From CAVTYH01 sp963738835 (GTDB lineage: Bacteria > Planctomycetota > Planctomycetia > Pirellulales > JADZDJ01), in contig CAVTYH010000005.1 of assembly GCA_963738835.1 (NCBI GenBank), forward strand, positions 248,001 through 312,000: a DNA stretch of 64,000 bases, read 5' to 3'. The stretch's first letter is position 1; each line of letters opens with the position of its first letter. The position numbers and the translations under genes were made by a program. Positions 18,314 to 26,749 of the stretch are shown one piece after another. The notes beneath the pieces are model-generated. The model was not told the origin of the DNA, made no database searches, and worked only from the letters and a program-made list of their open reading frames with translations.

Positions 18314-20361
18314 GCGTAACGCAAATCGTTGTGCCCGGGAACATTACTGGAGACGGCTTCGCGGTTTCCGGCAATCAGCTGTTCACGGCCGACGGATCGA
18401 ATCTGATCATCTACAACATCGGCCAGTCGCAACAAACGCTGGTCAAAGCGCAGCTGACCATCCCGACCAACAACGGGGTGGCGGTCGATCCCAACTCGTT
18501 TAACCTGGCGCCGACCAAAATCACCACCGGACCGGATTCAGAAACGCTGGAATGGGACCTCGCGTTCACAGCAGGCTATACCGACCAAACCATTACGTGG
18601 AAATCGCTGGTCAGCCATTTGCAGCCCGGCGAAGCGCGGACGGTGGTCGAAGATGCGACGGTGGATTTCACGACGACCGACGTGAATTCCACCTCTGTAA
18701 ATATTGATCCGCAAATCAACAATTTTCTGGCCGACAGTGTTCCCGGAGAATTCCCGACCGGCGGCAGCGTAATTCAAGTGGGCGGCGTCGATTTCACGCT
18801 GGCCCATTACCCCAATACAACCAACCTGGGAGTCGCGGTCACCGCCGATGCGACGCCGGCGACCCCCAGCGTCCTTGATTTTCCCGTGAATGTCGCCAAT
18901 CCAACGAGGGTCTACACGCTTATCAATTCGTTTTATGGTGCGCCGGGAACATTGCTGGGGACAATCGAGTTCATCGGTACTGGAGGTGCTCAGGCTTCCT
19001 TCGACCTCGTCGAAGGAATGAATGTCCGCGACTTCAATAACGGGGTCTTTGTGAATACCGTCTCGCAGGCATTACCCTCGATCAGCTTCGCGGGAGGTCA
19101 GGGACGACTGGATCGCCAAAGCTTCGACTTGCCGGCAAGTTTCCTGGGTCAGACCCTGACTGAGATTCGTTTGACGGGCATTGCCGGCGCTTTGGCGGGC
19201 CGACCCTTCCTGGCAGCCGCCACGGTCGTTTCCGCCACCGCCGGTACGCCTGGCATGCTCGGCTTGCCCGACCAAGTTGTGGCCGGTCAACAAATTATCG
19301 GCTTATCGCCCGCAACACAGACAGTGGCGCCCGCCGCGCCGGCGGGTTACACCGTGAACCTTGTGAATCCGACCAGTCAAGCGATCACGTATCAACTGGC
19401 AGTGCAAGGCGTGGCGCCGAACTGGGTGAGTCTCGCCACGTCGGTGACGATTGCCGCCGGCGGCACGGCCAATGTGCCGCTGACGCTGCTTTCCGATTCT
19501 TTCGCTGCCGAGGCCGACTACAGTTTCTCCGTGACCGCCACGGCCGGCGGTGCCACAGGCTCGGTGGTGGGCGACCTCCTTTTGCAAGGCCCTGCCGTTC
19601 CGGTCGATGCGCAATCGCACGGCGTTGTCGTCACGCTGGCCCCGCAGTCGGCAACCGCCGGGCAGGGAACGTCGGCCAGCTATACAGTTCAAGTCATCAA
19701 CACCGGCAGCGACACCGATACGTTTGGCATATCGATCACCGGATTGCCGACGGGCGTGACGGCGCAGTTCTTCCAGAGTGGCCAGATCGTCACTACTATC
19801 GATGTCCCGCCGGGGGCCAGCAATTTCCGCAGCGTCACACTGGTGCTAACCTCAGCAGTGGGAACCACGGCGGCAGCCTATCCGTTCCAAGTCGTGGCAA
19901 CATCGACGACCAAACCCGGCATCACTGCTCAGGCGAGTGGCTTTTTGAATGTCTTGGCCGCTGGCGTGAGTGTCAGCCTCGATCATTCCTCGACGAACCC
20001 AGGCGGCTTCTTCTTATTAACCGTCACCAACAAAAGTTCGGCGACCGACACATTCGATTTGCGGTTAGCCGGACCGGCGGCGCTGGTGGCCCATTTACAA
20101 TCGGCCCAGGTCACTTTGGCAGCGGGCAGCTTCCACCAGCGTGCGGATCGATATCGACGCAGTCGATTTCGCCGACCCGGGCGGACTATTGCTCACGGCC
20201 ATCGCGGCCTCGCACAGTCAACCCGCTGTCATCGACTCGGTCGACGCCACAGTGACCATCGATCAGACCGCAGGCTTATCGGCCAGCCTGACTCCTGCCT
20301 CGCAAACTCTCGACCTGCCGGGAAAGGCCACCTTCACCCTGTCGGCCTTCAACATCGGTAA
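18277..20361 (+). CDS. Giant surface protein, segment 4: NEW3-type sandwich repeats
   Basis: Continues the propeller end (DGSNLIIYNIGQSQQ), then a domain with DFTTTDVNSTSVNI, and at least three NEW3-like sandwiches marked by 'VQVINTGSDTDTFGISITG' and 'TVTNKSSATDTFDLRLAGP'. Leaves coding sense at the TT of 20131-20132; removing one T gives AAGSSTSVRIDIDAVDF in segment 5. Confidence 0.7.
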   Translation: MLLFNASDPSNVSVTQIVVPGNITGDGFAVSGNQLFTADGSNLIIYNIGQSQQTLVKAQLTIPTNNGVAVDPNSFNLAPTKITTGPDSETLEWDLAFTAGYTDQTITWKSLVSHLQPGEARTVVEDATVDFTTTDVNSTSVNIDPQINNFLADSVPGEFPTGGSVIQVGGVDFTLAHYPNTTNLGVAVTADATPATPSVLDFPVNVANPTRVYTLINSFYGAPGTLLGTIEFIGTGGAQASFDLVEGMNVRDFNNGVFVNTVSQALPSISFAGGQGRLDRQSFDLPASFLGQTLTEIRLTGIAGALAGRPFLAAATVVSATAGTPGMLGLPDQVVAGQQIIGLSPATQTVAPAAPAGYTVNLVNPTSQAITYQLAVQGVAPNWVSLATSVTIAAGGTANVPLTLLSDSFAAEADYSFSVTATAGGATGSVVGDLLLQGPAVPVDAQSHGVVVTLAPQSATAGQGTSASYTVQVINTGSDTDTFGISITGLPTGVTAQFFQSGQIVTTIDVPPGASNFRSVTLVLTSAVGTTAAAYPFQVVATSTTKPGITAQASGFLNVLAAGVSVSLDHSSTNPGGFFLLTVTNKSSATDTFDLRLAGPAALVAHLQSAQVTLAAGSFHQRADRYRRSRFRRPGRTIAHGHRGLAQSTRCHRLGRRHSDHRSDRRLIGQPDSCLANSRPAGKGHLHPVGLQHR

Positions 20362-21061
20362 TACGGAAGACGCATTCACTGCCTCGATCATCGGCACCAC
20401 CGGCGCTATTTCCGCCAGCCTTGTGGGCCTCGACGGCCTGCCGACAAAATCACTCGAACTCTTCCGACTGCCTGGACTGGCCACCGGCGCGCTAACTCTG
20501 CTGACGAATTCGACGGCCATGGGTCAAGGGACGGTGACGGTGCAAATTACCTCACTCACCGATCCGACTCGCCAAGTGACACTGGAAGCCAAGGTTCGCG
20601 TCGGCAACCACAACGATGTCGGCAAGGCTGGCATATTACTGCTGGATCCATCAGCCAAGGGCGCACTCACCAACTCCGGCAACGGCGGCATTCACGTGAT
20701 CGGCAGCGCGATCATCATCAACTCCAAGAACGCCAAGGCCGGCGTCGAAACGGGGAACGGCAATATCTCGGCCGCGGAAATTGACGTCACCGGTAAATTA
20801 AGCCAAACCGGTCGTGGGAAGTTCCAGGCGCAATTATGTACACCGCGCCACAGGCCGATCCCTTGGCCTTGCTGGCGGCTCCGGCGATCACCACGCCCGC
20901 CCACAAAGCAGTCAATGCCACCGGCAAGGCCAATCTGGTGTTATCGCCCGGCACTTATGTCGGCGGCATCAAAGTGTCCGGAAATGCGAAGGTCACGCTG
21001 CTGCCCGGCATCTATTATCTGCAAGGGGGTGGCTTACAGGTCAGCGGCAACGCCAAGCTAA
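20141..21061 (+). CDS. Giant surface protein, segment 5: last NEW3-type unit and start of the C-terminal sheet region
   Basis: Begins with RIDIDAVDFADPGG and holds one more sandwich (FNIGNTEDAFTASIIG), then HNDVGKAGILLLDPSAKGAL, which opens a region of short repeated beta strands. The frame is lost at GG 20827-20828; one extra G gives KFQGAIMYTAPQADP into segment 6. Confidence 0.7.
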   Translation: MRIDIDAVDFADPGGLLLTAIAASHSQPAVIDSVDATVTIDQTAGLSASLTPASQTLDLPGKATFTLSAFNIGNTEDAFTASIIGTTGAISASLVGLDGLPTKSLELFRLPGLATGALTLLTNSTAMGQGTVTVQITSLTDPTRQVTLEAKVRVGNHNDVGKAGILLLDPSAKGALTNSGNGGIHVIGSAIIINSKNAKAGVETGNGNISAAEIDVTGKLSQTGRGKFQAQLCTPRHRPIPWPCWRLRRSPRPPTKQSMPPARPIWCYRPALMSAASKCPEMRRSRCCPASIICKGVAYRSAATPS

Positions 21062-21693
21062 CGGGCACGGGGGTGACGATTTACAATGCCCCCAAGGGTC
21101 CGAAAAAGCAGGCCGACAGCATCAGTTTTGCTCCCGGTTGCACAATCACCCTTTCCGCGCCGACCGAAGGCACGTATCAAGGCATCGTGCTGTTCCAAGA
21201 TCGTGCGTCATGCACGAAAATCTCGATTTCCGGCGGTACGGTCCAAATGATAGGTATCGTCTACGCCCCCAAGGCAACGCTATATTTCGCGGGCAACAAG
21301 ACCTTGAACATTCAAGGTAATGCTGCAAGCAGCATTCCTGCCGCGTTGATCCTCGCCGGTCTGGTGACTAGCGCTAATGGCGCAATTGTGGTGGATGCCA
21401 GCAGCAACCCGGGCTCGATTAGTCCCACCACGAAGTCGGCTAATTTGCTGATGGCCGGGGCGCCAAACACGGCCGTTTCGACCACTAGTTTTTCGAGCAG
21501 CAGTCCGCAGAATTCTTCGCCAGTCGTTTCGACTGGCATTACTCATCTGCCACACCTGCAGCCGGCCTTGATCATCGACTCGTCCCCAGAGTCCCATCCC
21601 TTGGCCGCCTGGAGTCCGAATACTCCGGTCATCGATAACCTGTTTTCGCAACTCAGCGAACAGACACAGCTCGCGGATTTGCCGACAGTTTAG
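20836..21693 (+). CDS. Giant surface protein, segment 6: C-terminal adhesin-like region
   Basis: Final segment, ending at the natural stop at 21693. It has short 'G..V.GNAK.TLLPGIYYLQGG' strands resembling the C-terminal sheet regions of Tad-type pilus-associated or adhesin-like proteins. The last 60 residues are Ser/Pro-rich and end PVIDNLFSQLSEQTQLADLPTV minus the final few. No sorting motif is recognisable. Confidence 0.7.
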   Translation: MYTAPQADPLALLAAPAITTPAHKAVNATGKANLVLSPGTYVGGIKVSGNAKVTLLPGIYYLQGGGLQVSGNAKLTGTGVTIYNAPKGPKKQADSISFAPGCTITLSAPTEGTYQGIVLFQDRASCTKISISGGTVQMIGIVYAPKATLYFAGNKTLNIQGNAASSIPAALILAGLVTSANGAIVVDASSNPGSISPTTKSANLLMAGAPNTAVSTTSFSSSSPQNSSPVVSTGITHLPHLQPALIIDSSPESHPLAAWSPNTPVIDNLFSQLSEQTQLADLPTV

Positions 21694-22069
21694 ACTCATG
21701 CACGCCGTTTCGATGAACTTACGGACGGCGTAGCGGTGATCAGTTAAATTTTCGCTAGGCACGAAATCGGGATGGCAAAATCCTGGGCCGCTGCGTTCGC
21801 GTACACTTGAGCTGATCAAGAGCGCATTTCGCGCTGCGGTCGCTAGCGATTCTGTTACCGCCTGCGATACGATCGGCTCTGGAGTTCCCGATTGATCGGC
21901 ATTTCGCGTGTTGTTTACAAGCTGCACGGTCCCTTCCCTCGCAGCTGCTAACGCCCATTGAACGAGATCTTCGATCGACTGATTGCCATCGGCGTGCGAC
22001 AAAGTAAATCGGGCGACTGCATTCAGCATTACCACCTCATGCCGCCGATTCGGCACTAGATTCGTCGAT

Positions 22070-23392
22070 TTAACTAAGAGTGCGCACCAGCGGCGTGGTC
22101 TGGGGAAAGCGGCTAACCTCGGTCGTAAAACGCGGCCAGTTCAAACGCACCTCGATCATGCCGCTGGCCGCCCCGTGCAGTAATCGCGCACCCAAGATCT
22201 CTGGATAGCTCGATTGAGAATCGAACGACGGGTCGCGTTCATTCAAAATCAGTTGGGCTGCCTCAAGCAGCTCTTCAAACTGGATTGATTTCGGCCAGAT
22301 TCGTCCTACATGCACGAGTGCAGCCTTCATGATCGGTTCGGAGGCGTCAACGCAGTGACCCGTTGCCGAACGGAACCCCTCAGCGCCGTGCTGCGACAGT
22401 TGAAGATTTGCATTTTCCGGTTGCACGTCCGCGGCAAAGTAATGTTGTCTGGCACGCTCACTCGTCAAACGTCGATCAAGCAGGATGCCTTGTTTGCAGA
22501 GCAAGGTCCGCCTGAGTGAGCGATTGGAAAAGAAGTCCAGAAACTGTTCCGCCTCGACGATGCCTTCGGCAATTGAATACAGCGTCTGTTGGACCGATGC
22601 CGGAAATCGGCCGACGTACATCTCGCCCAAAGTAGCTTCACCCAGATATTGCAGTCCGGTCGACTGGGCAGAGGCCATAAATTGATGGAAATAGATCGGC
22701 TCGTTGAAATCTTCCAGGTGATCATGCAACAAGAACGAATCGGGATAATTGCGAATTGCTTCCAGATGCTCGGCGAGTAGCGCACCGTACGCACTGCTTT
22801 CTTTGGGGATGGCTTGCGCTAAACAGGCCAAAAGAGCTCGTGACCGCTTCGCGCGAGAGTCAGACACCGTCAGCTTGGCGGTTCCGTACAGCATCAGATC
22901 ACGGAGCACTTTATGCAAATGCCAACCGGGATAGGTATTGTAGCTGATGTACGCCACGCCATGCGGAGCCAGCAAATCGCGGCAAAGCTCGAATAGTTTG
23001 TGTCGGATGACGGGCGGCACCCAAGAATACACGCCACGCACGATAATGTAATCGAACGTGCCGAGGTCAGTGCCAATTTCCAGAATGTCTTTTTGTTTGA
23101 GGATCACATTGGTCAATCCGGACTCCGCAATGATCTGATTTCCGGACTGCACTTGGCGGCCCGATTTGTCCAACCCTAAGAACTCGCTATTGGGAAGGCT
23201 TTCGGCCATGGGCAACAAATTTCCGCCTGATGCGCAGCCAATTTCCAGAACGCGCGCCCTGCGTGTGTCTGCCGCCGCCAGTCCGAATAGTCGAGCCACA
23301 CTTGCCAAACGGTCCGGATGTGAATGCGGAATCGGGACGCTAATGTAAGGGACTTCATCGTACGGGTTCGACGAAGTTATTGCAGTCGCCAT
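22070..23392 (-). CDS. SAM-dependent methyltransferase with regulatory domain
   Basis: Class I methyltransferase fused to a methyltransferase regulatory domain (PF10119 type). I start at 23392, which gives MATAITSSNPYDEVPYIS, the usual opening of the family; an upstream in-frame ATG is at 23461. Motif I is VLEIGCASGGNLLPMA and motif IV-like DYIIVRGVYSWVP. The regulatory domain follows from about residue 210. The frame stops at 22070, but the next frame continues after a one-base change as LVKSTNLVPNRRHEVVMLNAVARF, which is the family's normal C-terminal winged-helix part. The true end therefore lies further left, near 21800; its exact position is unclear because that frame runs on antisense to the giant gene. 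The methyl acceptor is unknown; relatives include lysine methyltransferases. Confidence 0.85.
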   Translation of the reverse strand: MATAITSSNPYDEVPYISVPIPHSHPDRLASVARLFGLAAADTRRARVLEIGCASGGNLLPMAESLPNSEFLGLDKSGRQVQSGNQIIAESGLTNVILKQKDILEIGTDLGTFDYIIVRGVYSWVPPVIRHKLFELCRDLLAPHGVAYISYNTYPGWHLHKVLRDLMLYGTAKLTVSDSRAKRSRALLACLAQAIPKESSAYGALLAEHLEAIRNYPDSFLLHDHLEDFNEPIYFHQFMASAQSTGLQYLGEATLGEMYVGRFPASVQQTLYSIAEGIVEAEQFLDFFSNRSLRRTLLCKQGILLDRRLTSERARQHYFAADVQPENANLQLSQHGAEGFRSATGHCVDASEPIMKAALVHVGRIWPKSIQFEELLEAAQLILNERDPSFDSQSSYPEILGARLLHGAASGMIEVRLNWPRFTTEVSRFPQTTPLVRTLS

Positions 23393-23688
23393 GAGATTTT
23401 GGAAGTTCAATGGCCTTTGCAGTGGCGGCGTTCTTAAGGTGCAATCTGAAGTAGAACTCACACATAGCGTCGCGGCGAGTCAACGCTGCCAAATGTTTGT
23501 GGCGTCATTGGCTATAACCGATCGCTGCCAATTCCATCCGATTTCTAGCGGCACGATTCTCAATACACGCTAATCAGTTCCTAACAGTTCAACCGCAAAG
23601 CAGCGGACACCAATGCCTTTGCGGGTGAAAATTAATTGACAGAATACTCATCAGAACTTAGCGAACACGCCAACCGCAGATTGCTACA

Positions 23689-26277
23689 ATGTTGAAATTG
23701 AACTTGATTGCGGCAGGCGGCGCGCATTGCGCCTTTCCGGATGCTGATGTGTTTCATTCCAGCCTTTGCCATCTCACGGCGGAATCGGTGATAGCCGACC
23801 TTCCCGCGTCGGACTTCCGAGTGACCTCGCGCACGATCGGCCAGGTCGTCGCCAACGAACTTCAGCGGCAGCCGGAGATTCCCGGTGTGCTGATCGGCGA
23901 GCGTTCGATATTGCTGGGAATGATTTCGCGGGAAAAGTTTTTGGAGCATTTGAGTCGTCCCTACGGCTTAGAACTGTACATGAAGCGGCCGATTGAGGTG
24001 ATGCTGGAAGTGGACCCCATTCAGCCGCTGATTTTACCAGGCACGACGAGAATTGAAGATGCCACGCGGATTGCTTTGAGTCGCCCGCGAGATTTCGTGT
24101 ACGAGCCTGTTGTGGTTGCACACGCCGCCGGCGAGCACCGACTTCTGAGCCTGTGCGAGTTGCTGCAGGCACAGTCTCAACTGCTGGCAATCGCCAACGA
24201 AACGATCCAGCATCAAAAAGAAGCGGCCGACGCGGCCAACCGCGCAAAAAGTGTCTTCTTGGCGAATATGAGCCACGAAATCCGCACGCCCATGAACGGC
24301 GTGATCGGGCTGGCCGAGATTTTGCTCGATACGCAGTTGTCTCCCAATCAACAGAAACACCTGCAGTTGATCCGCGATTCCGCCGGCTCGCTATTGAATG
24401 TGATCAACGACATTCTGGATTTCTCGAAAATCGAGGCCGTGCAATTAGTGCTGGAAAAAGTTGAATTCCGCCTGAGAGACACGGTGGCCGAATCGCTTAC
24501 TACGTTGGCACTTCGGGCGCATCGCAAAGGGTTGGAATTGGTCAGCCGCATTCACAGTCGCGTACCTGACTCGCTGTTGGGCGATCCAATGCGTTTGCGG
24601 CAAGTTTTAACCAATCTGGTGAACAATGCCATCAAGTTCACCGAACGTGGCGAAATTGTCTTAGAAATTGATTCGCTGAACCGAACGAAGCAGCTCGTTG
24701 AGCTGCAATTCAGCGTGCGCGATACCGGCATCGGTATCCCGGTCGAGAAGCAAAGCGAGATTTTCGAGGCCTTCGGTCAAGCCGACGCTTCCACCACCCG
24801 CAAATACGGTGGCACAGGATTGGGTCTGGCGATATGCCGACGTCTTGTGGAACTAATGGGTGGGAGCATCCGGGTAGAAAGCAAAGCTGGTCGCGGAAGT
24901 AGCTTTCACTTCACCGTGCAGTTTGAACTTGCCGCTGCGGCCGAGGTTCCAACGACGCTTACATCAATTTGGCCCGACGGTTTACCCGTCCTGGTCGTCG
25001 ATGACAACGCAGTCAGTCGATTAGTTCTCAAAGAGATGCTGGAGAATTGGCGGTTGACTCCCATCCTGGCTGAAGGTGTCGCCAGCGCAGAATCATACCT
25101 GGCCAGCACAGGCGGCCCGTTCCCGTTGGCAATTGTTGATGCGGCCCTGCCAGGCGCCGACGGTTTCGCATTCGCGGAACGGTTGCTCGCCTGCGGGCCC
25201 AACGCGCCGCGAATCGTGATGTTGCTGTCTGGCGGTGAACACGGTTTTGACATTGGCCGTTGCCAGCGACTTGGCATCTCGTCATTCGCTACTAAGCCGG
25301 TGAAGCAATCGGAACTGTTCGATGCCATTGCCAACGCGCTGTGTAACAATACCCCAGAACCGGTTAACGGGACTGCGCACAGCGAACCTCCGCCAACGCG
25401 TCGAACGATCCTTTTGGTAGAGGACGGACTGGTTAATCAAACGGTCGCCCAGGGAATGTTGCTGCCTCGCGGGCATATCGTTGTCGTCGCTAACGATGGA
25501 CGCGAAGCACTCGCGAAATATTCAGGCCAGTCGTTCGACCTGATTTTGATGGATGTACAAATGCCCGAAATGGACGGCCTGGAGGCCACGGCCGCAATTC
25601 GACAGCTCGAAGCTGTTTCTGGCGGCCACACGCCGATAATCGCCATGACTGCTCATGCCATGCTGGGCGACCGAGACCGCTGTCTTGCGGCTGGCATGGA
25701 TGCTTACTTGACCAAGCCCGTGCGCAAACAAGAACTCTTGAAAATTGTCGAGGGAGCTTGGATCGATGAATTGGCCAACGGGTGCAAATCATCCGGCGTT
25801 GACGCCACCGACAAACAGACGGTTTCTGCAAACCCGGAGATCGGGGTCCGTGACGTGGACCGGCTTTCGGAAAATGTCGGGGGCGCCCATCGAATTCCTC
25901 AGTTGTTCGCGGTTGAGGACGGTCCAGCGTCCGCACATTTCGATTTCGACACCGCGCTGGCGAATGTTAGCGGTGATGAAGAGTTGTTGCGGTCGGTAAT
26001 AAGTGTCTTCCTGGAAGAAAATGCGATCTTGATGGCGGCGCTGCACAGTGGAGTGATCGAACACGACGCCGGGCAGGTGCGCCTGACTGCTCACACGTTA
26101 AAGGGATCGATGTCGGTCTTCGGGATAAGTTCGTTGAAGTTAGCATTCGAGCGCTTGGAGATCTCCGGGAAATCGGGCGATCTTTCGCAGGCGGACCAAA
26201 CGCTACTGCAAATTGACGCAGGATTATCGCGTCTTCTGGTTGAACTAAACGAATTCACGGCAGCAGCGCGTGTGTAG
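23689..26277 (+). CDS. Hybrid sensor histidine kinase with CBS-like input, two receivers and HPt
   Basis: Cytoplasmic hybrid kinase of 862 aa with no membrane segment. Residues about 43-145 resemble a CBS-type pair (PGVLIGERSILLGMISREKF). A coiled stretch (160-188) leads into HisKA with the phospho-acceptor His196 in NMSHEIRTPMNG. HATPase_c follows with the N box LVNNAIKF (311-318), DTGIGI (345-350) and GGTGLGLAI (374-382). Receiver 1 spans about 432-552 with Asp484 (AIVDAALPGADGF). Receiver 2 spans about 572-690 with Asp622 (LMDVQMPEMDG). The HPt domain has His802 (AHTLKGS). This is the complete His-Asp-Asp-His arrangement of a phosphorelay. No output regulator is next to it, so its partner lies elsewhere. 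No Shine-Dalgarno is seen before the ATG. The CBS-like input suggests nucleotide sensing, but that is an inference. Confidence 0.93.
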   Translation: MLKLNLIAAGGAHCAFPDADVFHSSLCHLTAESVIADLPASDFRVTSRTIGQVVANELQRQPEIPGVLIGERSILLGMISREKFLEHLSRPYGLELYMKRPIEVMLEVDPIQPLILPGTTRIEDATRIALSRPRDFVYEPVVVAHAAGEHRLLSLCELLQAQSQLLAIANETIQHQKEAADAANRAKSVFLANMSHEIRTPMNGVIGLAEILLDTQLSPNQQKHLQLIRDSAGSLLNVINDILDFSKIEAVQLVLEKVEFRLRDTVAESLTTLALRAHRKGLELVSRIHSRVPDSLLGDPMRLRQVLTNLVNNAIKFTERGEIVLEIDSLNRTKQLVELQFSVRDTGIGIPVEKQSEIFEAFGQADASTTRKYGGTGLGLAICRRLVELMGGSIRVESKAGRGSSFHFTVQFELAAAAEVPTTLTSIWPDGLPVLVVDDNAVSRLVLKEMLENWRLTPILAEGVASAESYLASTGGPFPLAIVDAALPGADGFAFAERLLACGPNAPRIVMLLSGGEHGFDIGRCQRLGISSFATKPVKQSELFDAIANALCNNTPEPVNGTAHSEPPPTRRTILLVEDGLVNQTVAQGMLLPRGHIVVVANDGREALAKYSGQSFDLILMDVQMPEMDGLEATAAIRQLEAVSGGHTPIIAMTAHAMLGDRDRCLAAGMDAYLTKPVRKQELLKIVEGAWIDELANGCKSSGVDATDKQTVSANPEIGVRDVDRLSENVGGAHRIPQLFAVEDGPASAHFDFDTALANVSGDEELLRSVISVFLEENAILMAALHSGVIEHDAGQVRLTAHTLKGSMSVFGISSLKLAFERLEISGKSGDLSQADQTLLQIDAGLSRLLVELNEFTAAARV

Positions 26278-26407
26278 CGGAGGGGATCGAGTGCTGCATT
26301 CGTACTGAATATCTGCCCAATTCATCCGGACAATTTGATAAATTTGTACGCGATGGGAGCAAGCGACACGATTAAAGTTGCGGCAGGCGTGCTTCGGCGA
26401 TCCGACT
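26278..26407. other. Short convergent intergenic region
   Basis: 130 bases between the 3' end of the histidine kinase gene and the restored 3' end of the leftward dockerin gene. No T-tailed hairpin that I can see. Confidence 0.4.
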
Positions 26408-26749
26408 TCAAGAAAGTAAAGTTGATTGTGCCGCAAAGTAGTCATCCACTCCATCCAGCGGTGCGTGGATTGCTTCGCTCCAATGCAAATGGCGGCTGCG
26501 AAACATTGATGAGGCACGAACGGCATTGTCCACCGCCGCGGACAGCAAATGGGGCAATGCCTCTCGCGGATCGGCGCTTGGCTGAACTCGAATCCGCTTT
26601 TGCAAAAACGCCAATCGCGAATTTGCGCGTTGGCTGGAAGAAGCCAATTGACTTCCAAATAGCGCAATGATGTCGCTGACCACAGCACTGCTAGCGCCGC
26701 TCCCCACGGTGGCTGCGCTACGTTGTCCGCCGTCATCAGTCAGCGTCAC
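26408..26749 (-). CDS. Dockerin surface protein (26-31 kb), C-terminal segment with RSRHLxW tail
   Basis: This frame is the continuation of the dockerin gene at 26746-31060 after a one-base shift near 26805 (...STSGATLAINSPAKSVTLTDDGG...). It supplies about 125 residues after the dockerin, ending with ASSMFRSRHLHW, ten residues, then VDDYFAAQ. The second dockerin giant ending at 45872 finishes with ASPMYRSRHLRW and GDDFFATLG. The match shows this frame is real coding sequence and not chance. The tail is unlike PEP-CTERM or LPxTG. Confidence 0.75.
   Translation of the reverse strand: MTLTDDGGQRSAATVGSGASSAVVSDIIALFGSQLASSSQRANSRLAFLQKRIRVQPSADPREALPHLLSAAVDNAVRASSMFRSRHLHWSEAIHAPLDGVDDYFAAQSTLLS

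Larger units (their letters stand above)
11363..21693 (+). other. Giant surface-protein gene, six frame segments (whole locus)
   Basis: Read as one gene, this locus codes about 3,440 aa. Six overlapping open segments follow each other on the same strand with only one-base shifts between them. At each junction a single-base change restores a sensible protein: an extra G at 13331-13332, one C missing at 16246-16248, one T missing at 18265-18268, an extra T at 20131-20132, one G missing at 20827-20828. Module order: LEPR-XLL motif, DUF11-like domain, transglutaminase-like domain, many Ig-like/NEW3-type sandwiches, LVIVD-type propeller, more NEW3-type units, C-terminal adhesin-like sheet region. 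No dockerin, PEP-CTERM or LPxTG is present. Either the consensus carries indel errors or the gene has decayed; the type of the indels favours the former. Confidence 0.75.

Noticed and set aside
21280..21690. Minus-strand frame continuing the methyltransferase into the giant gene
   Set aside because: Past about 21800 the translation loses family character and is antisense to the giant gene's real C-terminus.
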